64,000 bases of DNA from Nakazawaea peltata (GCA_001599355.1 BCGQ01000009.1:434001-498000); one strand, 5' to 3'. Counted from the stretch's first letter, positions 18,521-28,430 are shown. Numbers and translations: made by a program. Notes: generated from the sequence alone by a model not told the origin.

Positions 18521-20647
18521 TTATTCAAGCCAATGGATCAAGAAAGACGAAAAGATGGTGATCACCAACAAAATGCATACTCCATTAACTCCATACAGAG
18601 CATCATAACGTACGGCTCTTTTACGTCTGATATTGTAGACTCTCCACAAGTAAGTAGCCAAACTGTACCATAAGACTAAGATACCGGAGATGAAGAAGCC
18701 GACACTCGATAAGATATTCAAGTTGGAGTTACCATAGTTCAACAAGACAGTACCCATGGAACCAATAGTCATGGCAATAGTAGTCCAAGTAAGATAAGTT
18801 CTCTCGGTAGCGAAATATACCTTTGGTTCGACTCTAACTGGGACGGAGATCTTCTTTCCTGGAGGCAGTTTGATCTTGGTATCAAAGACAGTACCCAGAG
18901 GGACCTTATTGAAAGAATGATCTGGTTGTAAGAAGGATCTTACGTATTCGACAAGAGAGAATTCTTGTGGAGCAGGCTCTCCTGTTGGAGATGATAATAA
19001 TGGAGCATTTTCCAGGGAATTCTCGGTGGTGTTTGGTAAGAATTGAACTCTTGAGTCCAAATTTCCACCGACAAATTCTTCTTCATCAATAGAATTGTAC
19101 TGAGAGGTATGAGGCAGTCTTACGATACCGAATTCTTCGTTATTCTTTGGTTTTCTGATATCTACATCCATTTGAGGTAACCAGAATGGAATCAAATCGA
19201 CTTTTTCCGGTAACAAAGTGGCACAACCATGAATGAATTTGGAGAATTTAGGAACCAGCTCTACAAGATGACTGCTGACCAATTCACGAACCCACAGAGG
19301 AGGTTCTTGACCCAATTGAGTTTGTAATTTCACTTCCAAAACGGCGTATGGAAATCTACAAATATCTTTCTCTGGAACTTGAGAGAATGGGAAATCGACA
19401 CCAATATCCATTCTTCTCCAGTTACCATGAGTTCTGTCTTTACCATCGAAGTTGTCTTCTCTAATTAAGGTCAACTCGGTATCTAAAGAGATACGTACAC
19501 GGGCATCACCTGGCAATTGGAACAGAGTTCTGTTATAGAAAGATCTCATAACAGGTCTGAATTTATCTTTGATGACTCTGTATTGAACCTCATTAGCCAA
19601 TCTTTCCAAACTCTCAATCTCTTTAGCACCCTTCTTCTTTTCCTTTCTCATTTTTTCAAAGACTTGTGGTACGGTGAATTTACCTCTCATGAAATCGTTA
19701 ACATTTCTTTCCTTCATTGGGAATCTCAGTTTAACAGACTTCTCACCGGTCCAATCTTCTCTATGTGTCTTACGTTCGACAAAGACATTGTCATTGGACA
19801 TACCACCGTACCATCTTAATCTGATCAGCTCGGCACCTTCGTCCTTCAACAATCTACCATAGTACAAGTCCATCTTGGAGTTGTCATAATAGATAGAAGT
19901 GATAGCACTGTCTTCTTTCTCGAATTCCTTGTTAGCATTGAAGACCAAGACTGGCAAATGCTTCAAAATAATCAACTTCAACTCGGTGATATTATCTGGA
20001 TGAACCCAATACTTGGTAGTTTGTCTGACGAAATTCTGTTGAGATCCACCAGCAGCAGAATCTCCCTTGACTGGGTTACCTCTGGTACGAACCAAATCGT
20101 ACAATTTGGACAATCTGACGATCAACCCATCGTAGTTATCTTTATAGAACAGCTTATTGTTCAAACGAGCCTGGAAAATCGGTTTCAAAATGAAAGCATT
20201 GTTGGTCATCTTGTCGTGCTTCTTCAAAATCTTCTGGAATCCAATGTAATTCAAACGAGAGAACTTCAGCAAATCATGGACATCGGCGATGATATCACTT
20301 AATTCCTTCTCCAAATCTTCGAAATCTTGCTCGTACATCATGAGCAACTCATCATTACCTTCATCGTGGTTCTTGGCGTCATTGTTATTCTGAATCACCT
20401 CATAAACCATCAGCTCGGTGTCCTCCATCCTACGTAAAGTCTCCAGATGTTTCAAGGTGACGAAATTGTACACCTTATCCAAATCTTTCTCGAGGAAACT
20501 GACGAATTCTTCCTCAGCACGGTCGGTCCATTTACCATTGTTGGAAGCCAAACCTTTCTTCAATTGGTACTTCAACTCATCGTACTGAACGTAGTAGTAA
20601 TTGTAGTCCGGGATTAACGAACTTTTCAATGTTTCTCCAAACTTCAT
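18521..20647 (-). CDS. VTC4: Polyphosphate polymerase Vtc4 of the vacuolar transporter chaperone complex
   Basis: A 708-residue protein with three domains: SPX (about 1-160, starts [19 protein letters not shown]; inositol pyrophosphate sensor), the tunnel-shaped polyphosphate polymerase domain (about 195-480), and a C-terminal three-span membrane domain (about 605-705). Catalytic-tunnel motifs include [35 protein letters not shown] and [17 protein letters not shown], where the conserved Lys is present. Vtc4 makes polyphosphate from ATP and feeds it into the vacuole. CTG codons occupy conserved Ala positions (SVK-CTG-RF, AE-CTG-IRLRW, NRT-CTG-FQLPGD, HDL-CTG-KFSRLNY, K-CTG-PPGK). A CACGTG site lies about 150 nt upstream, suiting control by phosphate starvation. 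Confidence 0.97.
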   Translation of the reverse strand: MKFGETLKSSLIPDYNYYYVQYDELKYQLKKGLASNNGKWTDRAEEEFVSFLEKDLDKVYNFVTLKHLETLRRMEDTELMVYEVIQNNNDAKNHDEGNDELLMMYEQDFEDLEKELSDIIADVHDLLKFSRLNYIGFQKILKKHDKMTNNAFILKPIFQARLNNKLFYKDNYDGLIVRLSKLYDLVRTRGNPVKGDSAAGGSQQNFVRQTTKYWVHPDNITELKLIILKHLPVLVFNANKEFEKEDSAITSIYYDNSKMDLYYGRLLKDEGAELIRLRWYGGMSNDNVFVERKTHREDWTGEKSVKLRFPMKERNVNDFMRGKFTVPQVFEKMRKEKKKGAKEIESLERLANEVQYRVIKDKFRPVMRSFYNRTLFQLPGDARVRISLDTELTLIREDNFDGKDRTHGNWRRMDIGVDFPFSQVPEKDICRFPYAVLEVKLQTQLGQEPPLWVRELVSSHLVELVPKFSKFIHGCATLLPEKVDLIPFWLPQMDVDIRKPKNNEEFGIVRLPHTSQYNSIDEEEFVGGNLDSRVQFLPNTTENSLENAPLLSSPTGEPAPQEFSLVEYVRSFLQPDHSFNKVPLGTVFDTKIKLPPGKKISVPVRVEPKVYFATERTYLTWTTIAMTIGSMGTVLLNYGNSNLNILSSVGFFISGILVLWYSLATYLWRVYNIRRKRAVRYDALYGVNGVCILLVITIFSSFLIHWLE

Positions 20648-20795
20648 TCTGGCGGTGGTTCAATTGTGTCTTCAAGTCTTACTCAACACCCTGAAAAAAT
20701 TCACCTTATATACATAAAGCTCGGTGGTCCCCGTCAGATTTCTCACTCATTGAGCTGAGGTTAAAATTTTGGCTGTATTAAATGCAGGAAGCGAG

Positions 20796-20801
20796 CACGT
20801 G
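20796..20801. promoter_or_regulatory. CACGTG E-box, probable Pho4-type site for VTC4
   Basis: A single CACGTG sits 149 nt upstream of the VTC4 ATG, within GAGCACGTGGAGG. Pho4 binds CACGTGG at PHO genes, including VTC genes, in S. cerevisiae. The site is seen; the factor is inferred. Cbf1-type binding is the alternative. Confidence 0.55.
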
Positions 20802-20839
20802 GAGGCAGCGCAAAAAGGAGAGAAGGAGAAAAGAAGAGA

Positions 20840-20945
20840 GAGAAGAGCAGTGAGCGCAGTGAGCAGTGAGCAGCGCAGTGAGCAGCGAAAAAGCCTACTG
20901 GGCAGCACACTGGCAGCGCAGTTAGCAGCGAGCGAATTGCAGCGC
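20840..20945. repeat. GCAGTGAGC / GCAGCG imperfect tandem repeats
   Basis: At least four GCAGTGAGC-like units and several GCAGCG units are interspersed across about 100 bp, about 200 to 300 nt upstream of VTC4. GC content is far above the flanks. A function in transcription cannot be excluded. Confidence 0.7.
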
Positions 20946-21221
20946 AGCCTACTGAAGAATTCAGTGAAAAACTCAAATTGGGGCTGTCTTATTTGAGGTG
21001 CTGAAAAATTTTGGTAAGAATTAGGTCGTGTGACATAGTACAATTAGATCTAGTTAGGAATCTGGGGTGTCCCATTATCTTATTATGTATTACTCAGAGA
21101 CTAGATATGCCGTAACACTGTATCAAGCTATGCCTGGCGAGATATCACTTTTACCTGTCTCTACAGACCACTACATCCACTAAATATACTATCCTTATAT
21201 CATTTCTTATTTACATGACAC

Positions 21222-22283
21222 CTATTCAAAACTCAGGTCCAATCTTCTATTATTAAGTTGTTTAAGCGTAGCTTGATACAAAAACAACAGAATACTACTT
21301 TGAATACTGGTCCATATGAATCTTGGTCCAACTCCACTGAAAAGTCCTATCACACCTTCCTGTTTAACTAAAGTTTTCAAACTCCCAAATGTAGATGAAT
21401 TCAAAAGCAGTTGACTTGATGAGCTACTTTGTGTTTGTACTCTAGTCTTTATCACATCCAATGGTGTTGTGATCACACCGGCTAATCCTCCTGCACTAGC
21501 TCCTACACCCAATTCTTCTAATACCCCTAATTCTTCTCTATTATGTTTCAAATCAAACAGCCAATCTCTAAACTTCTCGTAAAATGCAAATTGTAACAGC
21601 GAGAATGGTAAATCTCTAACTAATGTCAGTTTATAACCGTAGAAAAGGGCTCCTGGACCTTCTGTTTTGCAAATGGTGGAAATTGCATCAAATGTAGATT
21701 TATAATTGTATCCACTATTGAAATATGGATTATTGAATCGTCCTTGTAATTGTAATCTAGATTTCAATACCTCTGATGGTACGTAGAAAATCGACGATGC
21801 CAGATCTCCCAAGAATCCAGCGGTCAAATGGGTCACCGTATCAGGAACTTTCCAATCTTTGATCATCACTCTCTTTGTATATTCATAAGTCACAAAGAAC
21901 ATAGCTGCACTTGGGAAAGATCCCAACATAAGAGCTCCATAACCTCCGTATAATCCTCTTCTAATACCTTCTTCTTTCATAATAGTCATATACAGAGGGA
22001 AAGTGCTCTTGTATTTCAAAGTAGTCGGAGAACCTTGTTGTCTTGTCTTCACTGTGTCTAAAGAATGCATCACCGTGTCACCAACGGCTCCTCCAAGTCC
22101 TCCAGCAAGTAAACAGTTAAACAAAGGGCTGGTAAAATCCTCTCCATTGTCCCCTTGATCTTCTATAACACCCCCACGACCAGACTCTCCAGCTCCGCCT
22201 CCCACACTCGCCACTCTTTCATCCTCAGTTATATGTACAGGGTGGAACGGGATCGTGGAGCTCAACGAAGCATCGCCATTCAT
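21222..22283 (-). CDS. MME1: Mitochondrial carrier, Mme1-type
   Basis: A 353-residue member of the mitochondrial carrier family with three tandem repeats of two spans each. The signature PxDxxK/R motifs appear as HSLDTVKTR (Ser for Pro), VPSEVLKSR and TPLDVIKTR. The first-repeat context [24 protein letters not shown] and the [16 protein letters not shown] block match yeast YMR166C (Mme1), proposed to export Mg2+ from mitochondria. A hydrophilic N-tail of about 50 residues precedes the first span. The S-adenosylmethionine carrier family is the nearest alternative. The start is the ATG at 22283. Confidence 0.8.
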   Translation of the reverse strand: MNGDASLSSTIPFHPVHITEDERVASVGGGAGESGRGGVIEDQGDNGEDFTSPLFNCLLAGGLGGAVGDTVMHSLDTVKTRQQGSPTTLKYKSTFPLYMTIMKEEGIRRGLYGGYGALMLGSFPSAAMFFVTYEYTKRVMIKDWKVPDTVTHLTAGFLGDLASSIFYVPSEVLKSRLQLQGRFNNPYFNSGYNYKSTFDAISTICKTEGPGALFYGYKLTLVRDLPFSLLQFAFYEKFRDWLFDLKHNREELGVLEELGVGASAGGLAGVITTPLDVIKTRVQTQSSSSSQLLLNSSTFGSLKTLVKQEGVIGLFSGVGPRFIWTSIQSSILLFLYQATLKQLNNRRLDLSFE

Positions 22284-22640
22284 CTTAATCTAACGGCGCC
22301 TCTTCTATATATACGAGAGGTGATAAAAATTCTACCTCAAACCAGTCAATTTTCTCCTATGAATCCAATCAGATATCCCCAAGTACCCTGGCAACTCGAT
22401 TTATCCACCTTTCTCGACCGTTTCCTCTTTGGCCCCTTTTGCTTACGGCCGCTATTCTTTGGCTATTTTCGGGTTAAAGAAAATTTTTCGGGAGCGCTTA
22501 ACTAAAGGGGGAATTTGATGAGCGTTTTACGGTTGTTCAGGGGAGTGCCCTTAAGAGCACTTTACGAATTGTGAAACTCCGGGCCAAGGGCATAAGGCAA
22601 CGAGATGGGGCATGGAAGGGAAGCTGGTTAGTCAAATAGA
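22284..22640. other. Divergent promoter between MME1 and QRI7
   Basis: The 357-nt stretch separates the start codons of MME1 (left) and QRI7 (right). It includes GAAAATTTTTC (about 22480) and GATGAGCG (22518-22525), a combination like RRPE plus PAC, but neither gene is a ribosome-biogenesis gene. It also holds AGTGC-CCTTAAGA-GCACT, a short inverted repeat near 22545. No gene is seen. Confidence 0.5.
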
Positions 22641-23783
22641 ATGGAGGTCAGATTTTCGGTGTCTCGGCGGATGAGTAGTGGTTTTCGACTGCTTCTGCGC
22701 ACAAGTGTCAGGGGTTATAAAGTATTGGCGATCGAGACTTCATGTGATGACTCTTGTGTCGCTTTATTGGATCGGTTCTCTCCAGATGAGCCTCCGAAGC
22801 TCATTGCCCATTTGAAGAGTACTTTGGATTCGAGGGAAACAGGAGGTATTGTGCCCACACAGCTGTTTATTCATCACCAACAGAATTTAGCTCCATTGGT
22901 GGCCCGGATGTGTGAACAATACTCACTCCATTCATCTCCACCTGATGTGATCTGTGTCACTAGGGGACCTGGAATGCCTGGCTCTCTCAATATCGGCTGT
23001 GATACCGCTAAAGGTTTAAGTGTTCTGTGGGGGAAGCCTATAGTTGGAGTACATCATATGTTACTGCATTTATTGATACCACGTATGAAATCTAATGGAA
23101 TTTCTCCAAAGTTCCCATTTTTCAGTTTGTTAATCAGTGGGGGTCATACTATGCTTGTAGAATCTCTCAGCTTGACGAATCATAAGATCATTTGTGATAC
23201 CATTGATATTGCAGCTGGAGATCTGCTTGATAAATCTGCTAGATTACTTGGTTTCAAGGGAAATATGATAGCTAGAGAAATGTCTGAATTCTTGACCTCT
23301 TTCGACTCTTCTACAACTGATAATTCTACAATTGATTTAAAATCTATTCATACCCCACTACAAAATAAACCAGGACGTAAAGATATACAACTGTTTTCAT
23401 TCAGTTCGTTAAATGGGATGGTTCAAAGGACTTTAGAAAAGAACAATATCACCCAAATTAATGATAATCATAGATATATCATCGGATCTCATATAGAAAG
23501 GACTGTTTTCCAACATCTTGTGGATAAAATTAGACTTTCAACCAAGGGGAAAGAAGGAGATCTTGTCATCAGTGGAGGAGTATCGGCTAATATGAGAATG
23601 CGTCAAGAATTAGAATCACAATTACCCCAATTCTCTTTCCATTACCCAGAATTATCTCTATGTACAGACAATGCGGTGATGATTGGCTGGGCAGGAATAG
23701 AATTATATGAACAATTTAATTACACATCCGATTTAGACTTCACCCCGATTAGAAAATGGCCACTTGATGAGATCTTAGTCTGA
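22641..23783 (+). CDS. QRI7: Mitochondrial tRNA t6A threonylcarbamoyltransferase
   Basis: A 380-residue member of the Kae1/TsaD family. It transfers threonylcarbamoyl to A37 of mitochondrial tRNAs that read ANN codons. A basic N-terminus (RRMSSGFRLLLRTSVRGYK) suits mitochondrial import. The ASKHA fold begins VLAIETSCDDSCVALLD; metal-binding His residues lie in GVHHMLLHLL; the phosphate loops are LLISGGHTML and LVISGGVSANMRMRQEL. The ending TDNAVMIGWAGIE is the C-terminal family block with the metal-binding Asp. The mitochondrial Qri7 acts without KEOPS, unlike cytosolic Kae1. Its last 9 coding bases overlap tail to tail with NSE4. Confidence 0.94.
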   Translation: MEVRFSVSRRMSSGFRLLLRTSVRGYKVLAIETSCDDSCVALLDRFSPDEPPKLIAHLKSTLDSRETGGIVPTQLFIHHQQNLAPLVARMCEQYSLHSSPPDVICVTRGPGMPGSLNIGCDTAKGLSVLWGKPIVGVHHMLLHLLIPRMKSNGISPKFPFFSLLISGGHTMLVESLSLTNHKIICDTIDIAAGDLLDKSARLLGFKGNMIAREMSEFLTSFDSSTTDNSTIDLKSIHTPLQNKPGRKDIQLFSFSSLNGMVQRTLEKNNITQINDNHRYIIGSHIERTVFQHLVDKIRLSTKGKEGDLVISGGVSANMRMRQELESQLPQFSFHYPELSLCTDNAVMIGWAGIELYEQFNYTSDLDFTPIRKWPLDEILV

Positions 23784-25040
23784 TTTTCGGTTCCCCAAAT
23801 ACAGCTCTTTGATCTCAAACTGATCGATTAATTTAATCCATGTATCATACTCTAATTTAAAAATCAAATGTGACTTACTCTGACCCGCAGAGATGTACTC
23901 TGGCATTTTACCTTCCATCAGCTCTGGAATCAGAATGAAAGGAAGCCCCAGCTTGTCTTTATAGAGCATAAGTTTGTTATGGTTGATTAAAAAACTCAAA
24001 TAAAACAAGTTTTCCACACTCTGACTATACGAATGGGGGTTAATAATGAATTGGAATAAACTTATAGGCACATCGTCATGTTTTTCCCGGTAGATATTGT
24101 AGCAATGTATCAGTGATTGATAGGTGTCCTTCTCGTTTGATCCCAGTGATAACTCGTCAAGTTGCACCAGTGTAGGTTTAACCAGACCACTTGTCTTCAA
24201 ATAGTCCATTTCTCTTCTTGTGATGTTTCTCTTTTTAATCTCCACTCCTAATGGACCTAACATGAAATCGGTGGAAGCCAGTTTCTTCGATGTTTTGAAG
24301 TATAACAGTCCTAGTTTCTTCCAATTGTAAGAGAAATAAGCAGTGTTCATCAGGTCAGAGTCGGTATTGTTGGGATTAAAGAATAAATTAGTGTCACCGT
24401 CTTCTCCTTCTTCGGATTCTGGACTCACCCTAGAATCCAGTTTGGCATATTTGGCAAATCGTACAAGAAAGTCATCAAAATCTATCCCACTATCCATCAA
24501 CCCTAAGCTAATGTTCGTTACACCGATGGACAGTTGCTCGCTGATCTCTCTGATCAGCTTGGAATCCATGTTTGTGATCTCATTTTGGAAATGAGAGTCT
24601 CCGATCTTCTGCGAGTTCTCATACAAGTGATTCAGCCTCTTCAAGTTCTCTGTAACTAATGTGATATCTCCATCTCTTGCTACTTTGGCTCTTTCTGATT
24701 GAATTTCAGTGGTTAAAGATTTGTAACTTCCATTCAATTCTGTGACGTACTCTTCATACAGTTGTTTGGACATACGAATATCTTCGTATTCATCTTCAGA
24801 TTCACTTTCTTCGCTGGCTGATCCGCTCTCTGATCCGCTCTCTGATCCACTTTCTGATCCACTCTCTGATCCACTCTCTGATTCGCTTTCGGATCCACTC
24901 TCCTCTTTCTCATTAACGCGTCTTCTCTTATCCACCTCCTCTTCTACATCATCTAGATCTCTTTTCACCGCCATTTCGTACGCGACAAACCTTGCCTCTC
25001 CCGTCTTATCTCCTCTCTTCTCTTCGTCGCGCCTCTTCAT
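23775..25040 (-). CDS. NSE4: SMC5-SMC6 complex kleisin Nse4
   Basis: A 421-residue kleisin of the SMC5/6 complex, which handles DNA repair and recombination intermediates. An N-terminal acidic, Ser/Glu/Gly repeat tail (about 45-75) is followed by the Nse3/Smc6-binding helical part (DIRMSKQLYEEYVTEL, with FQNEITNMDSKLIREISEQ) and the C-terminal winged helix that binds the Smc5 head, recognised by FQFIINPHSYSQSVENLFYLSFLI, the family signature. Length is close to S. cerevisiae Nse4 (402). The repeat tail is built from GATCC-rich codon repeats and is likely variable between strains. The stop overlaps the QRI7 stop region. Confidence 0.9.
   Translation of the reverse strand: MKRRDEEKRGDKTGEARFVAYEMAVKRDLDDVEEEVDKRRRVNEKEESGSESESESGSESGSESGSESGSESGSASEESESEDEYEDIRMSKQLYEEYVTELNGSYKSLTTEIQSERAKVARDGDITLVTENLKRLNHLYENSQKIGDSHFQNEITNMDSKLIREISEQLSIGVTNISLGLMDSGIDFDDFLVRFAKYAKLDSRVSPESEEGEDGDTNLFFNPNNTDSDLMNTAYFSYNWKKLGLLYFKTSKKLASTDFMLGPLGVEIKKRNITRREMDYLKTSGLVKPTLVQLDELSLGSNEKDTYQSLIHCYNIYREKHDDVPISLFQFIINPHSYSQSVENLFYLSFLINHNKLMLYKDKLGLPFILIPELMEGKMPEYISAGQSKSHLIFKLEYDTWIKLIDQFEIKELYLGNRKSD
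24815..24903 (-). repeat. Codon microsatellite for Gly-Ser-Glu-Ser in NSE4
   Basis: About six copies of a 12-nt unit, TCTGATCCGCTC on the plus strand, encode GSES repeats in the disordered N-terminal tail of Nse4. The unit keeps the reading frame, so copy number can change without breaking the gene. Confidence 0.8.
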
Positions 25041-25155
25041 ACTGTTTATATTTTAATAAGCGAAATCTGTTTTCGTATTTCGCTCAGCTACATCTGGGTC
25101 AAATTGGGGGTATTCATTAACGTAGGCGGAGTAATTATTTAGGGAGTCATAATAT

Positions 25156-26946
25156 TCATAATAAACTTTTGGTGAACCAGGACTCGAGTCCTCTCTCTTT
25201 GATGAAATTCTCGTTGGTGAGTAAAACATTAAACACTTTAATGTACCTTAAACTCTTACAATTAGAGGTGATTTGCAGATTAATCTGCTTAATTTTACTC
25301 AAGCTCAATTGACTTGGAGTGAGATGGTTCATGTTAAATTCGTAATCCTCAGTACTTTCAACCTCACCATATATTACGTTGTCAATGTAAGAATTATTGT
25401 CTCCCGGTATCATGAATGGAGATACCATCCCATTACTTGCAGTTACATTTGGTGTAGTGATGTTTAGTTTGTCGTTCTTAATCACATTAAATTCCTCGAT
25501 TACCAATTCGAGTAATTCCAAATTAGGTAAATGTGGGAGTACATTGTAAATGAATCTCGAGAGGTTGGAGATGGAGATGGTGATTCGGAGTTTCTTCAAT
25601 TTCTTATGTTTAGTCAATTTACGTTCCAAGATCTTTATTGGAATAGATTTCAACTGGTGGTCATCTGGAGTTGAATAATCTATAATAAGTCTTGTTAAGT
25701 CACGGTGCTTATTGACCAGCTTGAAAAATAAAAGAGGGTCCCAAACCCCTTGGATAGAACATTCTTTGATGTTAATGTATAACTTATCGAGATTTTTGAT
25801 TTGAGAAATCACTTTTGGGAAATCTTTGTAAGTGTCGTAATCGAGATTTAATTCTTTTAGGCTGCCTAAATGTGGTGTTATATTGGCTAACCATTTCAGT
25901 GATTGTAACTCGCTGCAGTCGGTGATGGTTAATTTGCGCAATTTGGTTAAATCGCAGTATCTATGCAATATTTTATGGTCGTCTAAATCGAATATTATTC
26001 CGTCGAAGCACAATTCTGTGATCTTTAACTTTTCTGAGCGATCTGAGTAGGCAAATAAATGTTTGAGAGTATCAATATCAAGATCTAAGGGGGAATTTCC
26101 GTTTAATGATCGCGTGGGACTCGTTGCTCTATTGAACACCATGGAACTGAAATCGTTCTGTTGTAACTCGTTTGTCATTCCATTGTAGAAATACTTATTA
26201 AAACAATCCTGTAAATAGTTGAAATCAATTCCAATCAGATTTACGAGACTATATGTAATGGGGAACTCTGTAGGTTGGTTCTTGCATATCGATAATCTAG
26301 ATACTGTTTTTGGAATCTGAAGGTCATGCAAGTAAACTGATTTACCGACATTTATCAAGGATAACTTATCTAAAGACTGCCAGTTACTGATATCTTTCGA
26401 GAGGTTCATGGCTCCATGTATGTTCTTCTTCTTCTTCTGAGACAGACTGGTGGTGAAATCACCTGTTAACTCATATAATTGATCACATGAGGGTAAAAGA
26501 GTGATCAAAGAATCCAAATTGATGAAACAGGAATGATATTGAAAATCACATCCTTTCAACCTCTTTAATCTTCCAAAAAGATACTTGAAATAATTCAGTA
26601 ACTCAAACTCAATAAAATGATCTGGTAATCTTACAACTTTTATGAAGTTGATCAACCTAATTAAGTCTTCATTGGTCTGTAAGGTTCTGAAAAAGTGCTT
26701 TAACCCATTACAACTTCTGATCACTGTAGATCTGTACTTGGAATTCCCAAAATTAACATAATCATTTGAGTCGACCAACTCCTTGTGGAATACCTGATTA
26801 GTAGAATCAATAACAATCGAGTCATATAACCTGGAAACACATGCCTGGTAAATGCGCTTGTTAGTCAAAATTAAATGGTAGCAATCAGACTGACTCAAAT
26901 ACGACAGTACCACACCAAGTAACTCATGAGGGAGTTTATCTAACAT
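25156..26946 (-). CDS. F-box protein with leucine-rich repeat-like region
   Basis: A 596-residue protein. The ATG at 26946 (MLDKLPHELLGVVLSYLSQSDCYHLILTNKRIYQACVSRLYDSI) opens directly into an F-box (about 1-40), the Skp1-binding module of SCF ubiquitin ligases. The rest is a series of irregular leucine-rich repeats (for example LRKLTITDCSELQSLKWL, GSLKELNLDY, LDKLYINIKECSIQG, LKKLRITISI, LPNLELLELVIEEF), expected to form a substrate-binding arc. I cannot tie it to a specific yeast gene. An upstream in-frame GTG at 26955 is not a plausible start. A TCACGTGA site lies 170 nt upstream (27116-27123). Confidence 0.75.
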   Translation of the reverse strand: MLDKLPHELLGVVLSYLSQSDCYHLILTNKRIYQACVSRLYDSIVIDSTNQVFHKELVDSNDYVNFGNSKYRSTVIRSCNGLKHFFRTLQTNEDLIRLINFIKVVRLPDHFIEFELLNYFKYLFGRLKRLKGCDFQYHSCFINLDSLITLLPSCDQLYELTGDFTTSLSQKKKKNIHGAMNLSKDISNWQSLDKLSLINVGKSVYLHDLQIPKTVSRLSICKNQPTEFPITYSLVNLIGIDFNYLQDCFNKYFYNGMTNELQQNDFSSMVFNRATSPTRSLNGNSPLDLDIDTLKHLFAYSDRSEKLKITELCFDGIIFDLDDHKILHRYCDLTKLRKLTITDCSELQSLKWLANITPHLGSLKELNLDYDTYKDFPKVISQIKNLDKLYINIKECSIQGVWDPLLFFKLVNKHRDLTRLIIDYSTPDDHQLKSIPIKILERKLTKHKKLKKLRITISISNLSRFIYNVLPHLPNLELLELVIEEFNVIKNDKLNITTPNVTASNGMVSPFMIPGDNNSYIDNVIYGEVESTEDYEFNMNHLTPSQLSLSKIKQINLQITSNCKSLRYIKVFNVLLTNENFIKERGLESWFTKSLL

Positions 26947-27115
26947 TTTCCACACTTCTTAAGCTCTCCAAATGTGACTCCTCACCTTCAACCTTTCAAA
27001 CTTTTATACAAATATCCAAAATTTTTTGACCGTGTCATCATTCTCCCCCCTTCATGCAGACCTCGGTCCAATGAAAAATTATCGAAACGATCTACGATTT
27101 TTTTTGTGTGTTTGG

Positions 27116-27123
27116 TCACGTGA
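27116..27123. promoter_or_regulatory. TCACGTGA site upstream of the F-box gene
   Basis: An 8-bp perfect palindrome of the Cbf1/E-box type, 170 nt before the F-box ATG and just beyond the 3' end of the acyltransferase gene. Cbf1 is the usual binder in yeast; function is inferred. Confidence 0.4.
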
Positions 27124-27149
27124 CTTGATGGGATATCGGATGGGGAGAG

Positions 27150-28209
27150 CTAAGCGACGATGGTGCGATCTTTATCACGCCAAGTTGATTCAAGCCACTT
27201 TTCGAGATGTTTGCGTTTTGTGGGGACTCTGGAAAGTAACTTACTGCGAACCTGAATGTGTATCTCGTAAGGGGATGGAGTAATTGAAAAGAGTTGAAGA
27301 AGCGTTGGAGGGCTGGAAGATACCGGTGATTTTTTATGCGGGAACAAAGGGGTGACCGCGGAGGAAACCTCGGAGAGAAGAATAGGTGCTGGGGAATCTG
27401 GTGGGGTATTATTTGATGTTAAATACGAGATTGTAATATCGTAAAGACGAGTAGTTGATGAAAATTCGAGCTGTTGAATCGCATTGTAGAAAGCTGAAAA
27501 TCGCGGATATAATAAATGTTTAAGCTGGGGTAGATAAAATTTCTCGCTCATTTCCGCTTGGAGCTTATGAGATTCTTCTGTGTAAATATTCACCTCAGGA
27601 AAGAGGGCTATCCATTGAGGTTTATTTGAATTCAAAACTTTATCGAAAGTTGCGATATTCAGATCAGGTTCGAGTTCCCAATTTTCATCCGCCGAAATCA
27701 TACTTTTGATAATACTCACATTAGGAATAGACCAGAGTCTATACCAGGTGAAGAATCTAAGTTGAGGCTGCAGAATTCGGTGTAGATCGTATTCTTTATC
27801 TCCTAGAATAGCCATATACTGAAGAGCAAAGTAATCAACCAATGAAAGATGGTTACTGATAAGAAGTGCGTTATCATTCTCCAACTTATCTCCTTCTATA
27901 ACGAATTTAGCCCCTATCAAATTCTTCTAAAAAGTTAGATATATATAATTTATAAATCATTCTCTTAGATCCACAATAGATACTTACAATCAACAAATAA
28001 AGACTTAGTCTCCAAAACAACTCTGACAGAAATCCCTTAATATTTTGATAAACACCAGGAACTAATATTGCCATCCAGATACACGTCATTCTAAAAATAT
28101 GGTACAGCGCTAAATACAGGAGGAGAACCCCTAAAAACAAGTACCCTTTAAGAGAATTGTCCTCACCCCAAATTCCAATATGTTTCAATAATTCTGAGGA
28201 CAAATTCAT
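27150..28209 (-). CDS. PlsC-family acyltransferase, one intron (Cst26/Mum3-like)
   Basis: Exons 28209-27988 and 27926-27150 join in phase 0 to give about 332 residues. The 61-nt intron (27987-27927) starts GTAAGT, has ATCTAAC and ends TTTTTAG. The first part has two hydrophobic spans (GYLFLGVLLLYLALYHIF, MAILVPG). The join restores KNLIGAKFVIEGDKLENDNALLISNHLSLVDY, where NHLSLVD is the NHx4D acyltransferase motif; FPEVN stands for the usual FPEGT-like block. This is the lysophosphatidic/lysophospholipid acyltransferase family, related to yeast Cst26, YDR018C and Mum3, which act at ER and lipid bodies. The substrate is not readable. The start is the ATG at 28209; an upstream TTG is not used. 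Confidence 0.75.
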
Positions 28210-28370
28210 TATCAGCAACCTAAATACTATTTCCAATAATATTTCCAATCAATTAGCCCACTTCTCCTTGTCAGCGGTATCCCTTCTTGATCCCTTCTCG
28301 AGCTCTCTCATCGCCAAAATTCACCCCTTAGCAAAATACAAACATAAAATGAGCATTGTACAACTTTCTT

Positions 28371-28430
28371 GCGATGAGCGTTAAAGCAAAATTTCTTTTT
28401 TTCTATTTTTTTTTTCATTTAAAAATTTTT
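28371..28430 (+). promoter_or_regulatory. PAC plus RRPE pair before MRD1
   Basis: GCGATGAGCG (28371-28380) matches PAC and AAAAATTTTTTT (28421-28432) matches RRPE, in the usual order and spacing before a ribosome-biogenesis gene. They lie 75 to 135 nt before the MRD1 ATG. In S. cerevisiae PAC is bound by Dot6/Tod6 and RRPE by Stb3 under TOR control. Confidence 0.7.

Larger units (their letters stand above)
20648..21221. other. VTC4 promoter region with GCAGTGAGC repeats
   Basis: The region is the promoter of VTC4 and 3' flank of MME1. It holds the CACGTG site (20796-20801) and, from about 20840 to 20945, a repeat cluster of GCAGTGAGC and GCAGCG units (listed separately). Open frames on both strands here are translations of these repeats. 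Confidence 0.65.

Noticed and set aside
20747-21043. Ala/Ser/Leu-rich open frames on both strands upstream of VTC4
   Set aside because: They translate the GCAGTGAGC repeats and contain no conserved block.
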